Below are positions 51,120 through 60,550 of a stretch of DNA of 64,000 nt, in pieces. The stretch is from a bacterium OM1 bin76. Its GTDB lineage: Bacteria; Actinomycetota; Acidimicrobiia; Spongiisociales; ZC4RG35. The position numbers and the translations under genes are program-made. Each line of letters begins with the position of its first letter. Within the stretch, counting starts at the first letter, position 1. Location: NCBI GenBank assembly GCA_002238785.1, contig MPNA01000017.1, positions 1-64,000 on the forward strand, read 5' to 3'. The notes below the pieces were generated by a model, which ran no database searches, was not told the origin of the DNA, and saw only the letters and a list, made by a program, of their open reading frames with translations.

Positions 51120-52675
51120 CTTTCCTCCACCACGGTCAGGTCGCCGTCTTCGACACGAATGTCCAGCGTAAGCCGGGAGGCGCCGAATACCTGCCTCGAG
51201 TACGTCGTACTCATACTGGAGCCGGTTCGCACTTCGTCGAACAGGGTGAGGCGCCCGCGGTCTACCCGGCCGGTGACCTGCAGGCCTATGTCCCGCGGGA
51301 CGACCACCCACACGTCGCCGCGGCCCGCCGCGATCCGAACGCTCCTGTCATCCTCCAGCACCAGTCCTCCCAGGTCCAGCCGAAGCGAACCGGAAGCCAG
51401 GGTGTAGTCACTCCGAAGGTCCGCCGGATCCGAGATTCGGTATTCGTCTTCGAAATCCGCATCCTCCACGCGGGACGGGTAGAGCAAGCGATCCACAGGG
51501 AACCCGTCAACCTCGACCTGGCCCACGCCGACCTGTGCATCGAGTACCAGCGTGCCCCCTATCCCCTCCAGGAGAAGGTCGGCCTCGACGCCGATTCCGC
51601 CGTGGTCCCAGGCGCCCACCTGTAAGGCGCCCACACCCACCTGGCCGCTCACGTCGGCGGCCACGCCCTCGGGAAGCCGGATGTGGACCTCGCCGATCCC
51701 CACCTCTGTCTCCAACTGGACTGTCCGCCCCTCGAAGTCAACCTCCCGCAGGTCGATGGTCAGCCCACCGATACCCAGCTCATACCTTTCCCGTATGTCC
51801 TCCACCGACACCGGTCGATGACGGATGTCCCCCACCGATGTGAAGTCGATCGACATGACGTCCACCCCTCCCGCCGCCACCAGCCGGGAAAGAAACAGGA
51901 TCGGAATCAAGACAAAACCGAGAAGGATCAGGCCGCCGGTTCGACCGAACCAGGCGCCCACCACCACACCGATGCCGATCACGCCGACCGCCAGAGCCAC
52001 GTAGTGATAGAAGTCAGGACGGAGATCCACAAAGATCGTGTCGAGCAGGCCGAGCACCCCCAAGGCGATCACGGCGACTCCAACAAAGACCCGGCCGAGG
52101 TAGGAACGCTCCCGGGGACGGACCGGAACCGGTTCCGCGGTCGCAACCGCAGACACGGCCACCGGTTCCGCCGCCGCAACCGCAGACACGGCCGACGACT
52201 CCGCCGCGGCACTCTCGGAAGCGGTCGTCGCCTCTGCCGTTGCTTCAGGCGGTTCCTCCCGATCGGTCGACTGAGGTGTGATGGGTCGGCGGCCGCCCCG
52301 ACCGAGGTCTCCTCGGTAGAGCATTACCCCGATGCCAATCAACACCACTGCCAAGGCCAGATCGCCCCTGATGAGCCTGGTCTCGCTGGCAAGGATGATG
52401 ATGGCGAGGCCAACCAGTATGACGCCGGCCCACTGCCGGGCCTGGCCGGTTCCCACCCAGCCCTGCGCGATCGATTCGGTCTCGCCCTCCGACGGGATCA
52501 GCAGCCATCCCGCCACGTAGAGGAAGACGCCCAGTCCCCCGGCGAAGCACAGCAGGCCGAAGACGATTCGGATCAACCAGACGGAGACTGCTAGGCGGAG
52601 TGCCAGACCGGCCGCCACTCCGGCTAACCAGCGGCCCTCCTCGGGACGGTGAAGTGATGTGGTTCTGTCGCTCAT
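51116..52675 (-). CDS. PspC-domain membrane protein with LiaF/DUF4097-like C-terminus
   Basis: 519 residues. An N-terminal PspC domain (EGRWLAGVAAGLALRLAVS, IRIVFGLLCFAGGLGVFLYVAGW) is followed by more helices, an Ala/Glu/Val-rich low-complexity linker (~140-180), four helices and, from ~305, a soluble beta-solenoid-like region (TIDLREVDFEGRTVQLETEV, VHIRLPEGVAADVSGQVG) as in LiaF proteins. This combination senses envelope stress and usually controls a LuxR-type two-component system, which here lies on the divergent side. It overlaps the small membrane gene by ATGA. Confidence 0.88.
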   Translation of the reverse strand: MSDRTTSLHRPEEGRWLAGVAAGLALRLAVSVWLIRIVFGLLCFAGGLGVFLYVAGWLLIPSEGETESIAQGWVGTGQARQWAGVILVGLAIIILASETRLIRGDLALAVVLIGIGVMLYRGDLGRGGRRPITPQSTDREEPPEATAEATTASESAAAESSAVSAVAAAEPVAVSAVATAEPVPVRPRERSYLGRVFVGVAVIALGVLGLLDTIFVDLRPDFYHYVALAVGVIGIGVVVGAWFGRTGGLILLGFVLIPILFLSRLVAAGGVDVMSIDFTSVGDIRHRPVSVEDIRERYELGIGGLTIDLREVDFEGRTVQLETEVGIGEVHIRLPEGVAADVSGQVGVGALQVGAWDHGGIGVEADLLLEGIGGTLVLDAQVGVGQVEVDGFPVDRLLYPSRVEDADFEDEYRISDPADLRSDYTLASGSLRLDLGGLVLEDDRSVRIAAGRGDVWVVVPRDIGLQVTGRVDRGRLTLFDEVRTGSSMSTTYSRQVFGASRLTLDIRVEDGDLTVVEER

Positions 52676-52709
52676 GCCTTTTAACTATGAGGTGCCCGGT
52701 TTCGCTTGT

Positions 52710-52752
52710 CCATGGGGTATCACCCTGGTTCCCATGGGGTATCACCCTGGTT
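52710..52752. promoter_or_regulatory. two direct repeats between the divergent PspC genes
   Basis: CCATGGGGTATCACCCTGGTT occurs at 52710-52730 and again at 52732-52752, a period of 22 bp or about two helical turns. Each copy contains the imperfect dyad GGGGTATCACCC. Position in the divergent intergenic region, 35-80 bp from the leftward gene start, suggests paired binding sites for the LuxR-type regulator encoded nearby. Confidence 0.75.
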
Positions 52753-52871
52753 GATCCCTGAAAGCGGCCCTGTTGCGGGCATATCCCGTCTATTGGCGCC
52801 TACTCTGCAGTTAGACAGTGTTCAGCACGCGGACCCCCCGATCCTCCCCCTTGCAGCGCATCGGAGGCATG

Positions 52872-54017
52872 ATGTCGCGGCGGCAGGAGAACCGGGTGGT
52901 TGCCGGGGTGGCGGGCGGGATCGCCGACCGCCTGGGGGTGGTGGACCTGTACGTTCGCGCCGGATTCCTGGTGCTGGCACTGATATGGGGAGTCGGGGCG
53001 ATCGTCTACCTGGTGCTGTGGGCAGTCACCTTGGACCGCACCCACCACTCACCACCCGCGCCCCGCCTGGGCGAGCAACGCAAAGTCGGGTACTTTCTGA
53101 TGTTCGCGGGCGGTCTGCTGATCCTTCGTGCGATCGGGGTCTGGAGCACCGATCAACTGGTGTGGCCCGGAGCAGCGGTGATCCTGGGGGTGGCGTTCCT
53201 CATGGACCGGGGAGACATCGATCCCCGCTCGGCGATCCTGGCGTTCTTCGACCCGAAAAGCGGCCGGGTCCGAAGCCGCGCCGTGATGGGAATCCTGCTC
53301 CTGGTGGTGGGACTGTCGATCTTGGGCGCCGCGGCCGTCCCCGCGGTTGAGACGGTGATCCTGGCCGTGGTGGTGACCACGGTGGGGATGGCGGTGCTGT
53401 TCGGGCCATGGGTGTGGAGGCTGGTCACCGACCTTGGAGCAGAACGGGGCAAGAGAATCCGCGAGGAGGAGCGAGCCAACATGGCTGCCCACCTGCACGA
53501 CTCGGTCCTGCAGACCCTGGCGCTGATCCAGCGGACGGACGACCCCAAACGGGTGGTCACCCTGGCCCGAGTCCAGGAACGGGAGTTGCGCCGCTGGCTG
53601 TACGACTCCGCCCCTGCCGACGGCCAGGAGGTACTGTCCGGCGTGCTGCAGAAGGAGGCGGACCGCATCGAGAACACCTTCGATGTTCCCGTGGAACTGG
53701 TCACCGTCGGCGACCGCCCGGTGGACGACCAGGTCCGGGCGATGGTGGCGGCGGCGGGAGAGGCTCTCACCAATGCCGCTCGACATTCGGGCGCCGACCA
53801 GATATCCATCTACTCGGAGGTGGCCGAGGATTCAACCGACGTGTGGGTGGCAGACCTGGGCCGGGGCTTCGACACCAGCCGGGTAGCGTCTGACCGACGG
53901 GGCATATCCGAGTCGATAGTCGGCCGGATGCAGAACCATGGAGGGACCGCCGTGGTTGCCTCGGTACCCGGAGAAGGAACGGAAGTACACCTCCAACTGA
54001 TTGGAGAACCGCAATGA
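52872..54017 (+). CDS. PspC-domain sensor histidine kinase
   Basis: About 381 residues. An N-terminal PspC domain (ENRVVAGVAGGIADRLGV, IWGVGAIVYLVLWAV), then further helices, then a HisKA_3 phosphoacceptor (NMAAHLHDSVLQTLALIQ, phosphorylated His in HLHDS) and a HATPase_c with N-box AAAGEALTNAARHSGA and G1 DLGRGFD. GGAGG lies just before the double ATG (52869/52872). It overlaps the response regulator by ATGA. Class: NarL-type kinases such as LiaS/DesK. Confidence 0.93.
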   Translation: MSRRQENRVVAGVAGGIADRLGVVDLYVRAGFLVLALIWGVGAIVYLVLWAVTLDRTHHSPPAPRLGEQRKVGYFLMFAGGLLILRAIGVWSTDQLVWPGAAVILGVAFLMDRGDIDPRSAILAFFDPKSGRVRSRAVMGILLLVVGLSILGAAAVPAVETVILAVVVTTVGMAVLFGPWVWRLVTDLGAERGKRIREEERANMAAHLHDSVLQTLALIQRTDDPKRVVTLARVQERELRRWLYDSAPADGQEVLSGVLQKEADRIENTFDVPVELVTVGDRPVDDQVRAMVAAAGEALTNAARHSGADQISIYSEVAEDSTDVWVADLGRGFDTSRVASDRRGISESIVGRMQNHGGTAVVASVPGEGTEVHLQLIGEPQ

Positions 54018-54652
54018 TCAGAGTGTTCTTGGTTGATGACCACCAATTGTTCCTCTCCGGGGTGAGAGCCGAACTGACCGGCCGGGGCGGCATCACCCTC
54101 AGCGGCACCGCCCAGGACGTCGACGAAGCCATCGAGGAGATTCGTGATGACCCCCCGGATGTCGCCCTCGTGGACGTGCACATGCCGGGAGGAGGGGGAC
54201 TCGCCGTGGTGGAGAACGTCCTGGAGACCAATCCCGACGTGAAGTTCCTGGCCCTGTCGGTATCGGACGCCGCCGAGGATGTGATCGCCATGATCAGGGC
54301 CGGCGCCAGGGGGTACGTCACCAAGTCCATCGGACCCGAGGAACTGGCCGACGCCATACGGAGGGTGAACGAGGGCGACGCGGTCTTCTCTCCCATGCTG
54401 GCCGGCTTCGTGCTGGATACCTTCTCGGTGAATGTCCCGCCACCCTCGGATCCGGAACTCGACCGGCTCACCTCCCGGGAGAAGGAGGTGTTGCGGCTCA
54501 TCGCCCGCGGCTATCCCTACAAGCAGGTAGCCAAGCGATTGTTCATCAGCGTCAAGACGGTGGAGTCTCACGTCTCGGCGGTGCTGCGGAAACTGCAACT
54601 GTCCAGCAGGTACGAACTGGCCCACTGGGCGAGCAACCGTCGCATCGTCTGA
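54014..54652 (+). CDS. LuxR/NarL-family response regulator
   Basis: 212 residues. The receiver domain has acidic pocket FLVDDHQLF, phospho-Asp in VALVDVHMPGGGG and Lys in GYVTKSIGPEEL. A C-terminal HTH reads LTSREKEVLRLIARGYPYKQ and SVKTVESHVSAVLRKL. It is the cognate partner of the PspC kinase (ATGA overlap) and probably binds the repeats at 52710-52752. Confidence 0.95.
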   Translation: MIRVFLVDDHQLFLSGVRAELTGRGGITLSGTAQDVDEAIEEIRDDPPDVALVDVHMPGGGGLAVVENVLETNPDVKFLALSVSDAAEDVIAMIRAGARGYVTKSIGPEELADAIRRVNEGDAVFSPMLAGFVLDTFSVNVPPPSDPELDRLTSREKEVLRLIARGYPYKQVAKRLFISVKTVESHVSAVLRKLQLSSRYELAHWASNRRIV

Positions 54653-54722
54653 CCGTACCCACGCTCCAGCCCGTTGCTATGGCATTCTCCGGTAAGGTGA
54701 AGAGGGTGGAAGACCAGTCAGC

Positions 54723-57464
54723 GTGACCATTGCTCTTGCTTTCGCTGGGTTGGTCCTGGGCGCTGTGCTGCTGGATGGAGGCGGAGGCTTCCTGTTCGGT
54801 GGTCTGGTGGGGGTCCTCACCGCCCAGGTGTTGAAACTGCGGCGCCGCATCCGAGAAATCGAAGCAACCCGGGCCACCTCCGAGGCAGTCACCCACGTCG
54901 GGGAGCCCATACCCGGTGCGGTGCGGGACGAACAGCAACCGCCTGGCGCCAGGCTGCCGGCCGTTGCCTCCACCACCTCTGTCGAACCCGACCCTCGCCC
55001 TCGGGCGGAGCCGGCACCCGTCGAAGTTACCGAACCCTCCGCTGCCGAGACTCCAACACCGGTGCAACCACCCGTGGCCTATTACCAGCGTCCTTCGTTC
55101 GGGGACCTGCCCCGGTTCATCCAGCCGATCAAGACCTGGGCGACCACCGGCAACGTACCTGTCAAGGTGGGGGTGCTCCTCTCGCTCATCGGGTTGGGGT
55201 TCCTGCTCGGCGTGGCCCTGGAACAGGGTTGGATCACCCTGTCGATAGGAGTGCGGCACATCCTGGTTGCCCTGGTGGGGGTGCTGCTGCTGGTGATGGG
55301 ATGGCGGGCGCGCCCCCGCAACGCCGTCTACGGGTTGAGCCTTCAGGGAGGCGGCATCGGGGTCCTCTACCTGACCACCTACACGGCACACGCGGTCTAC
55401 GACCTGCTGCCGGCCTCGGCCGCCGCTTCGGCGGTGATAGTCGTCACCGTGGCAGCGGGCGTACTGGCGGTCTCCCAGGACTCCCGTTCTCTGGCGGTGC
55501 TCGGCATAACCGGCGGTTTTCTCGCTCCGATTCTGGCGTATTCGGATGCCAGCGATCACATTCTGGTGTTCGGCTTCTATGTCATCCTGAGCATCGCCAT
55601 TGTGACGGTGGCGTGGTTCAAGGTGTGGCCGGTGCTGAACCTGGTCGGCCTGGGCTTCACCGTGGGGTTGACGGCATTCTGGTTGCTGTTCAGGTACGAA
55701 GAAGAAGGCTGGGCAACCACTCAGCCGCTGATCGCCCTGCTGATACTGCTGTACATGACAATCCCGCTCTTGATGGCGCGGCGGCGACCTCCCAGGATCG
55801 GAGACCCGATGACCAGCCCTCTGCTGTTCGGCGTCCCATTCATCGGTCTTGTCTTCCAGTTTCTTCTCACCGACCACTTCGAGTTCGGGCCGGCAATCAG
55901 CGCAGCGTCGCTAGCGGTAATCCATGCGGTGTTCGCGCTGGTAACACACCGGTTCGGCAAGGAGGCCCGGGCCCTGGTGGGTGTCTATTGGGCGCTGGCG
56001 ATGACCTTCGTGGCAATCGCGGCGCCGTTGGCGTTCGACGCCCAGTTCTCGTCGGTGGTCTGGGCCTTGCAGGGAGCCATGATGGTCTGGGTGGGCCTTC
56101 GCCACGGCCTCTTCATCTTCGTGGTGGGTGGCGGTGTCCTGCAACTTCTCTCCGGAGGCGTCTTCCTCACCCATCTCTCCGATGCGCTGCCCTACCCCGA
56201 CGGCACCACCGTTCTGATCAACGGGTACTTCCTGGGAGCGGCCCTGCTGGCCGTAACGGGACTGTTCACCTCTCGAATGGTCGACCGCGCAGAAAACCTG
56301 TTCGGAGGCAACAAGGACGTCCCGTGGTTCTTTCTCTTCTGGGGGACCGGATGGTGGCTACTGGGCGGGTTGATGGAAATCGTCGGTCAGGTCCCCGAGG
56401 ATGCCCGTGTGAACGCCTCGTTGGCCTTCGCGGCGGTCTCCCTTGGAGCCATGGCCTTGGCGGCGCCCGCGGTGCGCTGGCCGAGGCTGGGTGCCTGCGG
56501 CGCCCTGTTGCTGCCCGTGCTGCCCCTGTCGTTCATTCTGGCGCTGGTTTTCCAAGACCACCCGTTCCAGGCGGGTGGCTGGGCCGCTTGGATCGTGGCC
56601 TTCGGGATGTACTACACGGTCCTGCGCCTGCGGAGCAGCGCCTTCCCCCAGGTCGTCACCGCGATGCACGTCACCGGCTACTGGGTCTTGGCGGTCCTGT
56701 TGGGCGCCGAGGTCCACTGGCAGGTCGATCAAGTCGCCTCCGGCGTATGGCCGATCACCGCGGCGCTGGCGACGGTGCTGGCCCTGGTGGGTGGGACTCT
56801 GCTGGCGCGGGACAGATTGTCATGGCCTCTGGCGGCCCTTTGGCGGACGTACCTGATGGGGTGCACGGGTCCTGTGGTCCTGGTCGCCTGTTTCACAGTG
56901 CTGCTCATCAACCTGACATCCAACGGCGAAGCGCCACCGCTCACCTACCTGCCGTTGCTGAATCCCCTGGAAATCCTCACAGTCCTGGCGGTGGTCGCAG
57001 CGTTGGCCTGGAAGAGACTGGCCGCCTCCGAGGCAGGCCATCCACTCGAGGAGTTCGTCGGCGGAAACTGGGCGCCGGGGTTGGCCGTCACCGGCATCGT
57101 CCTGTTGACCATGACCGTGGCGCGTACCGTCCACCACTGGCAGGGGGTCCCGTTCGACCTCGAGTCGATGACGGCATCCACCACCCTCCAGGCCTCCCTG
57201 TCGATCGTCTGGGGTCTGATCGGCCTGAGCGGGATGATGGTCGGCGGACGCTCGGCCCGGCGGATGGTATGGGTCGGCGGCGCTTCCCTGATGGGGGTGG
57301 TGGTCGTCAAACTCTTCCTCTTCGACCTCAGCAACACCGGCACAGTGGCGAGGGTGGTCTCATTCCTCGGGGTCGGCCTTCTGCTTCTGATCGTCGGCTA
57401 CTTCGCCCCGGTTCCCCCCGCAGCCCCCACCGAACCCGAGCATGTGGAAACCGACGGGAAATAG
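54723..57464 (+). CDS. DUF2339 large polytopic membrane protein
   Basis: 913 residues with more than 20 hydrophobic segments. The N-terminal helix is followed by a ~110-residue Pro/Glu-rich linker, then the DUF2339 core beginning YFxxFxxLPRF-like SFGDLPRFIQPIKTWATTGN, VPVKVGVLLSLIGLGFLL and LSLQGGGIGVLYLTTY. Function unknown; envelope-related roles are assumed. GTG start at 54723 is 70 bp after the response regulator, so it may be in its regulon. Confidence 0.88.
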   Translation: MTIALAFAGLVLGAVLLDGGGGFLFGGLVGVLTAQVLKLRRRIREIEATRATSEAVTHVGEPIPGAVRDEQQPPGARLPAVASTTSVEPDPRPRAEPAPVEVTEPSAAETPTPVQPPVAYYQRPSFGDLPRFIQPIKTWATTGNVPVKVGVLLSLIGLGFLLGVALEQGWITLSIGVRHILVALVGVLLLVMGWRARPRNAVYGLSLQGGGIGVLYLTTYTAHAVYDLLPASAAASAVIVVTVAAGVLAVSQDSRSLAVLGITGGFLAPILAYSDASDHILVFGFYVILSIAIVTVAWFKVWPVLNLVGLGFTVGLTAFWLLFRYEEEGWATTQPLIALLILLYMTIPLLMARRRPPRIGDPMTSPLLFGVPFIGLVFQFLLTDHFEFGPAISAASLAVIHAVFALVTHRFGKEARALVGVYWALAMTFVAIAAPLAFDAQFSSVVWALQGAMMVWVGLRHGLFIFVVGGGVLQLLSGGVFLTHLSDALPYPDGTTVLINGYFLGAALLAVTGLFTSRMVDRAENLFGGNKDVPWFFLFWGTGWWLLGGLMEIVGQVPEDARVNASLAFAAVSLGAMALAAPAVRWPRLGACGALLLPVLPLSFILALVFQDHPFQAGGWAAWIVAFGMYYTVLRLRSSAFPQVVTAMHVTGYWVLAVLLGAEVHWQVDQVASGVWPITAALATVLALVGGTLLARDRLSWPLAALWRTYLMGCTGPVVLVACFTVLLINLTSNGEAPPLTYLPLLNPLEILTVLAVVAALAWKRLAASEAGHPLEEFVGGNWAPGLAVTGIVLLTMTVARTVHHWQGVPFDLESMTASTTLQASLSIVWGLIGLSGMMVGGRSARRMVWVGGASLMGVVVVKLFLFDLSNTGTVARVVSFLGVGLLLLIVGYFAPVPPAAPTEPEHVETDGK

Positions 57465-57547
57465 CCCGACGGCGCTTGCCGGTAACCATGGGTCGACAAT
57501 TGAAGGATCCCCTGTTCAGGGTGCATTAACGCAAAAGCGCCTTGTTG

Positions 57548-57706
57548 CTAACGGCACCGGCCTGCTTGCTCTTCGTCTCGCGGCCCTTCTCCGATCTGCT
57601 CATCCACCCAGGTGATGATGTCATCGATCAACGGCAGTCCCTGGCGTTCCATGATCGTTCCATGCCTGCACCCCTCCCGGTGGCGGCTCTCCGCTTCCTG
57701 CTCCAG
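57548..57706 (-). pseudogene. possible alpha/beta-hydrolase C-terminal fragment
   Basis: The ~318 bp between DUF2339 and the selenoprotein stop contain one protein-like minus-strand frame: EGCRHGTIMERQGLPLIDDI, then ITWVDEQIGEG and a TAG at 57548-57550. The H-G-T...LIDDIITWVDE pattern resembles the catalytic-His end of lipase-like hydrolases. A TAA at 57707-57709 cuts it upstream. Alternatively it could be a 34-codon ORF starting at ATG 57652. Nothing else is visible in this gap. Confidence 0.35.
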
Positions 57707-57782
57707 TTAGGCCCGAACGCCTCTCACACGATCACCAATACCCACCGGCCCGGGAAACTCCAGGCGGTCGTCGCATGCCTCT

Positions 57783-58937
57783 CTACCGACGGAGCAGTCG
57801 CTTGAGCCCCCGGACCGCGGGGGTCCACAGCCACTCGGGCTGGGTATAACGGCGATGGTTCTCGCCGGGCAGGCCCATGGGGTCGTAGAAGCTCTTGTCG
57901 GTGTTCTTGTTCAGGTGGCTCTGCCGCTTCAGCACCTGCACGCTGGCATAGAGGGTTCCCTTGTGAGTCCAGCCCTGCCTCAGGTAGTTCCAGTTGTCGG
58001 GCGCCAGGTGATGCGCCGCCGCGAAGTGCTTCAAGGCGCGCTCGCTGTCGCCCACCGCCTCAAAGTGCAACGCCAGCTTGAAGGTCGCTTCTGCCAACCG
58101 GGTGTCATCGTCAACGGGCTTGAGCCGCTCGGCCAGTTCGGTGCTCGACCAGACGTGCTCACTGTCGGGGCCCCGCTCGATCCAGTCGCGGGTCGCCCGG
58201 GCAAAAGAGTTGTCGCCCACCCGAACCTTGCCGAGGCCGAACCCGATGGTCAACTCAGCCGGGTAGGCCCCTTCGTTGCTGCGAACGATGGTCCCGTCCT
58301 CGTCGATCCACGCCGCCGACGGCACGTTCACCCAGCCGAACAGAGAACTGATCTGGTGGGTCGGGTCGACGACGCACCGGAAGGTGGGCGACGCCCGGTC
58401 AAACCACTTGTCCACCGCCTTGGGACCCCCCGAGTCCTGCGCCACGCTGATCAACTCGAACCGGTCCGGACCGATGGATTCGTACAACTCCTGCCAACCT
58501 GGCAGGCTGAAGCGGCACCCTCACCACGACGACCAGGTGAACAGCACCACCTTCCGGCCACGCAAATCCGACAACCGCAAGGTGTTGCCGTTGCGTTCGG
58601 TCATCTCGAAGTCGGGGGCGATTGCGGATTCCAACCCGGTGCGGCGGACTTCGGGCACCGAGCCGAGGCTCCACACATCGCCGTCGCGCACGTGCTTTTG
58701 GCCGATCATGTCCGCAAAGTCCGAGTAGCAGAACCACACCCAGTCTTCGGCGTCGGCGATCCACTCTTCAAGTCTGTTCGCCGGCAACGGCACGCACAGG
58801 TCGCCGAAGCACATGCCACGCCGCTTCATCTGCCACCCGGTGGCGCGGGGAAGATCGCCGATTCGCACCCACAGATTCTCGGTGTCGTCGCTCCGTTGGG
58901 CAACCTCTTTCGTCTTGCCGTTTGCCAGGATGATCAC
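57783..58937 (-). CDS. thioredoxin/ResA-like protein, probable selenoprotein (UGA at codon 139)
   Basis: A frame from GTG 58937 (GCGGAG upstream) reaches a TGA at 58523-58521 and continues without another stop to 57783, giving 384 residues. The TGA lies in the redox-active site: VVLFTWSSW-UGA-GCRFSLPGWQ, followed by FELISVAQDSGGPK and VNVPSAAWIDEDG, a complete thioredoxin-fold core of the TlpA/ResA type. The N-terminal ~110 residues form a separate domain with Cys pair CFGDLC. The C-terminal ~120 are helical, TPR-like. The only interruption is where a catalytic Cys is expected, and a SECIS-like hairpin follows, so I read Sec139 with Cys141 as the redox pair. A nonsense mutation is the alternative. 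Confidence 0.75.
58490..58523 (-). promoter_or_regulatory. putative bacterial SECIS element
   Basis: Downstream of the UGA (58523-58521) the mRNA can fold CCTGCCA (58506-58500), loop GGT (58499-58497), TGGCAGG (58496-58490): seven perfect pairs. The GGU loop begins 22 nt after the UGA, inside the 16-37 nt window known for bacterial SECIS, and the loop starts with G as required. The Escherichia coli fdhF element likewise presents GGU about 20 nt after its UGA. The structure is within coding sequence. Confidence 0.7.
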
Positions 58938-59284
58938 GATTGCTCCGCGAGATTCGACTCGCCCGCTAGGCGTCCTTTCCACGAAGAGTGGGGTACAAGT
59001 TTGATGGTGGGTGGCTGACCCGGTAGTTCGCTGGTGGGGTCTGCGGCAATTGTAGGTGACCCGCTGCGGGTTTGCCGAAGAGCGCTGTGTCGTCGTCACT
59101 GCTATTGAGCGTCCTGTTTTGTGCGCACAGTTCGTTTCCCGCGATGGACAACCCCCCGGACGGGCCTGGGGAGATGGACGGGCATGGGTCGCGCAGCCTG
59201 CCGTCTCGTTTGCAGGCCCCTGTCGCACTACTGTCTATCGGCAGGTTGGAGGTTGTTGACCAGCAGATTGGAGTTACGCGTCTC
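58938..59284. other. divergent intergenic region
   Basis: About 350 bp between the selenoprotein gene and the GCS2-like gene. Frames across it are open but have no protein-like character. It should hold both promoters. No confident boxes or repeats were identified. Confidence 0.4.
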
Positions 59285-60421
59285 ATGAACGAACCTGCTT
59301 GGACGATGGGAATCGAGGAGGAATACCTCCTCGTTGATCGGGAGAACGGGGAACTCATCTCCACACAGCCCCCCGGGCTGATGGACAGGGTCACAGAACT
59401 TCGGTACGGGCAGGTGACCCACGAACTATTCGACTCTCAGATCGAGATCGGCACGGGGATCTGCCACAACGTCAAACAGCTTCGAGCCGACGTCGGCCTG
59501 TTGCGCTGGGCCGTCAACGAGGCCGCCGAGGAATACGGACTCGCCCCCATAGCCGCCTCCACCCACCCCATAGCAAGATGGAAGGGACAACAGATCACCG
59601 AGGGTGAACGTTATCAAGCCCTCACCGAGGACCTCCAATCGTTAACAGACCGAATGATCATCTCCGGAATGCACGTACATGTGGGCATCGAAGATCCCGA
59701 GTTGCGAATCGACCTCATGGGTCAGGTCACCTACTTCCTGCCTCACCTGCTGGCCCTTTCCACCTCCTCGCCCTTCTGGGAGGGAACACCCACCGGTCTC
59801 AAGAGTTATCGCACGGCAGTGTTCAGCCCTGTACCCCGGACGGGATTACCTGAGAAGTTCGACTCATGGGCTGAATACGAACGGCATGTCGAAGTGCTGG
59901 TGAAAGCGGGAGTCATCGAGGACTCCACCAAGATCTGGTGGCACATCAGACCCTCGGACCACTACCCCACGCTGGAGATGAGAGTCACCGATCTACCCAC
60001 CAGGATGGAGGACACCATAGCCATCGCCGCTCTGTACGTGTGCCTTCTCCGAATGCTGTGGAGGTTCAAGACGGAGAACCTCCGGTGGCGGGGCTACGCC
60101 AGCTTTCTGATAGCAGAAAACCTATGGCGCGCCCAACGCTACGGCATCGAAGGCAAGATGATCGACTTCAGCAAGGGCACGCTCGTAACGTTCACCGACC
60201 TGGTCGAAGAGATCATCGGCTTGGTACAGACCGACGCCGAAGCCTTGGGATGCACCGAGGAAATAGACCACCTCCGCGTGATTTGCCAAAGAGGCACATC
60301 CGCCGATCGCCAACTAGCCGTCTACAAAAAGGCCCTTGCCTCCGGCGCCACCGACGACGAAGCCATCAAGGCCGTGGTAGACGCACTGATCGCCGACACC
60401 CTTATGCCTCCCGAGGAGTAG
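59285..60421 (+). CDS. GCS2-family carboxylate-amine ligase (YbdK-like)
   Basis: 378 residues. The protein starts with TMGIEEEYLLVDRENGEL, the family signature, and contains ELFDSQIEIGTGICHNVKQL, IISGMHVHVGIEDP (metal or ATP-binding His), YRTAVFSPVPRTGLP and TLEMRVTDLPTRMED. Such enzymes ligate glutamate to cysteine or other amines. Here the exact amine is unknown, since mycothiol users do not need glutathione. ATG 59285 is chosen because the signature follows at once. Confidence 0.92.
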   Translation: MNEPAWTMGIEEEYLLVDRENGELISTQPPGLMDRVTELRYGQVTHELFDSQIEIGTGICHNVKQLRADVGLLRWAVNEAAEEYGLAPIAASTHPIARWKGQQITEGERYQALTEDLQSLTDRMIISGMHVHVGIEDPELRIDLMGQVTYFLPHLLALSTSSPFWEGTPTGLKSYRTAVFSPVPRTGLPEKFDSWAEYERHVEVLVKAGVIEDSTKIWWHIRPSDHYPTLEMRVTDLPTRMEDTIAIAALYVCLLRMLWRFKTENLRWRGYASFLIAENLWRAQRYGIEGKMIDFSKGTLVTFTDLVEEIIGLVQTDAEALGCTEEIDHLRVICQRGTSADRQLAVYKKALASGATDDEAIKAVVDALIADTLMPPEE

Positions 60422-60550
60422 TCCGGTCGGCTGATCCCCCACTCCTTCGTGGAGTGTGTCGCGGCTTTGGTGGTTTTTGTTATTGTTCGGATGGTGGCTC
60501 CGTATTAATACGCAATGGCTGGCAGTTCAGCCTAAAGAGAGTTGAGAGAG

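Noticed and set aside
54552-55877. 441-codon minus-strand open frame
   Set aside because: Antisense to the DUF2339 gene, dominated by His, Gln, Arg and Asp. No family resemblance.
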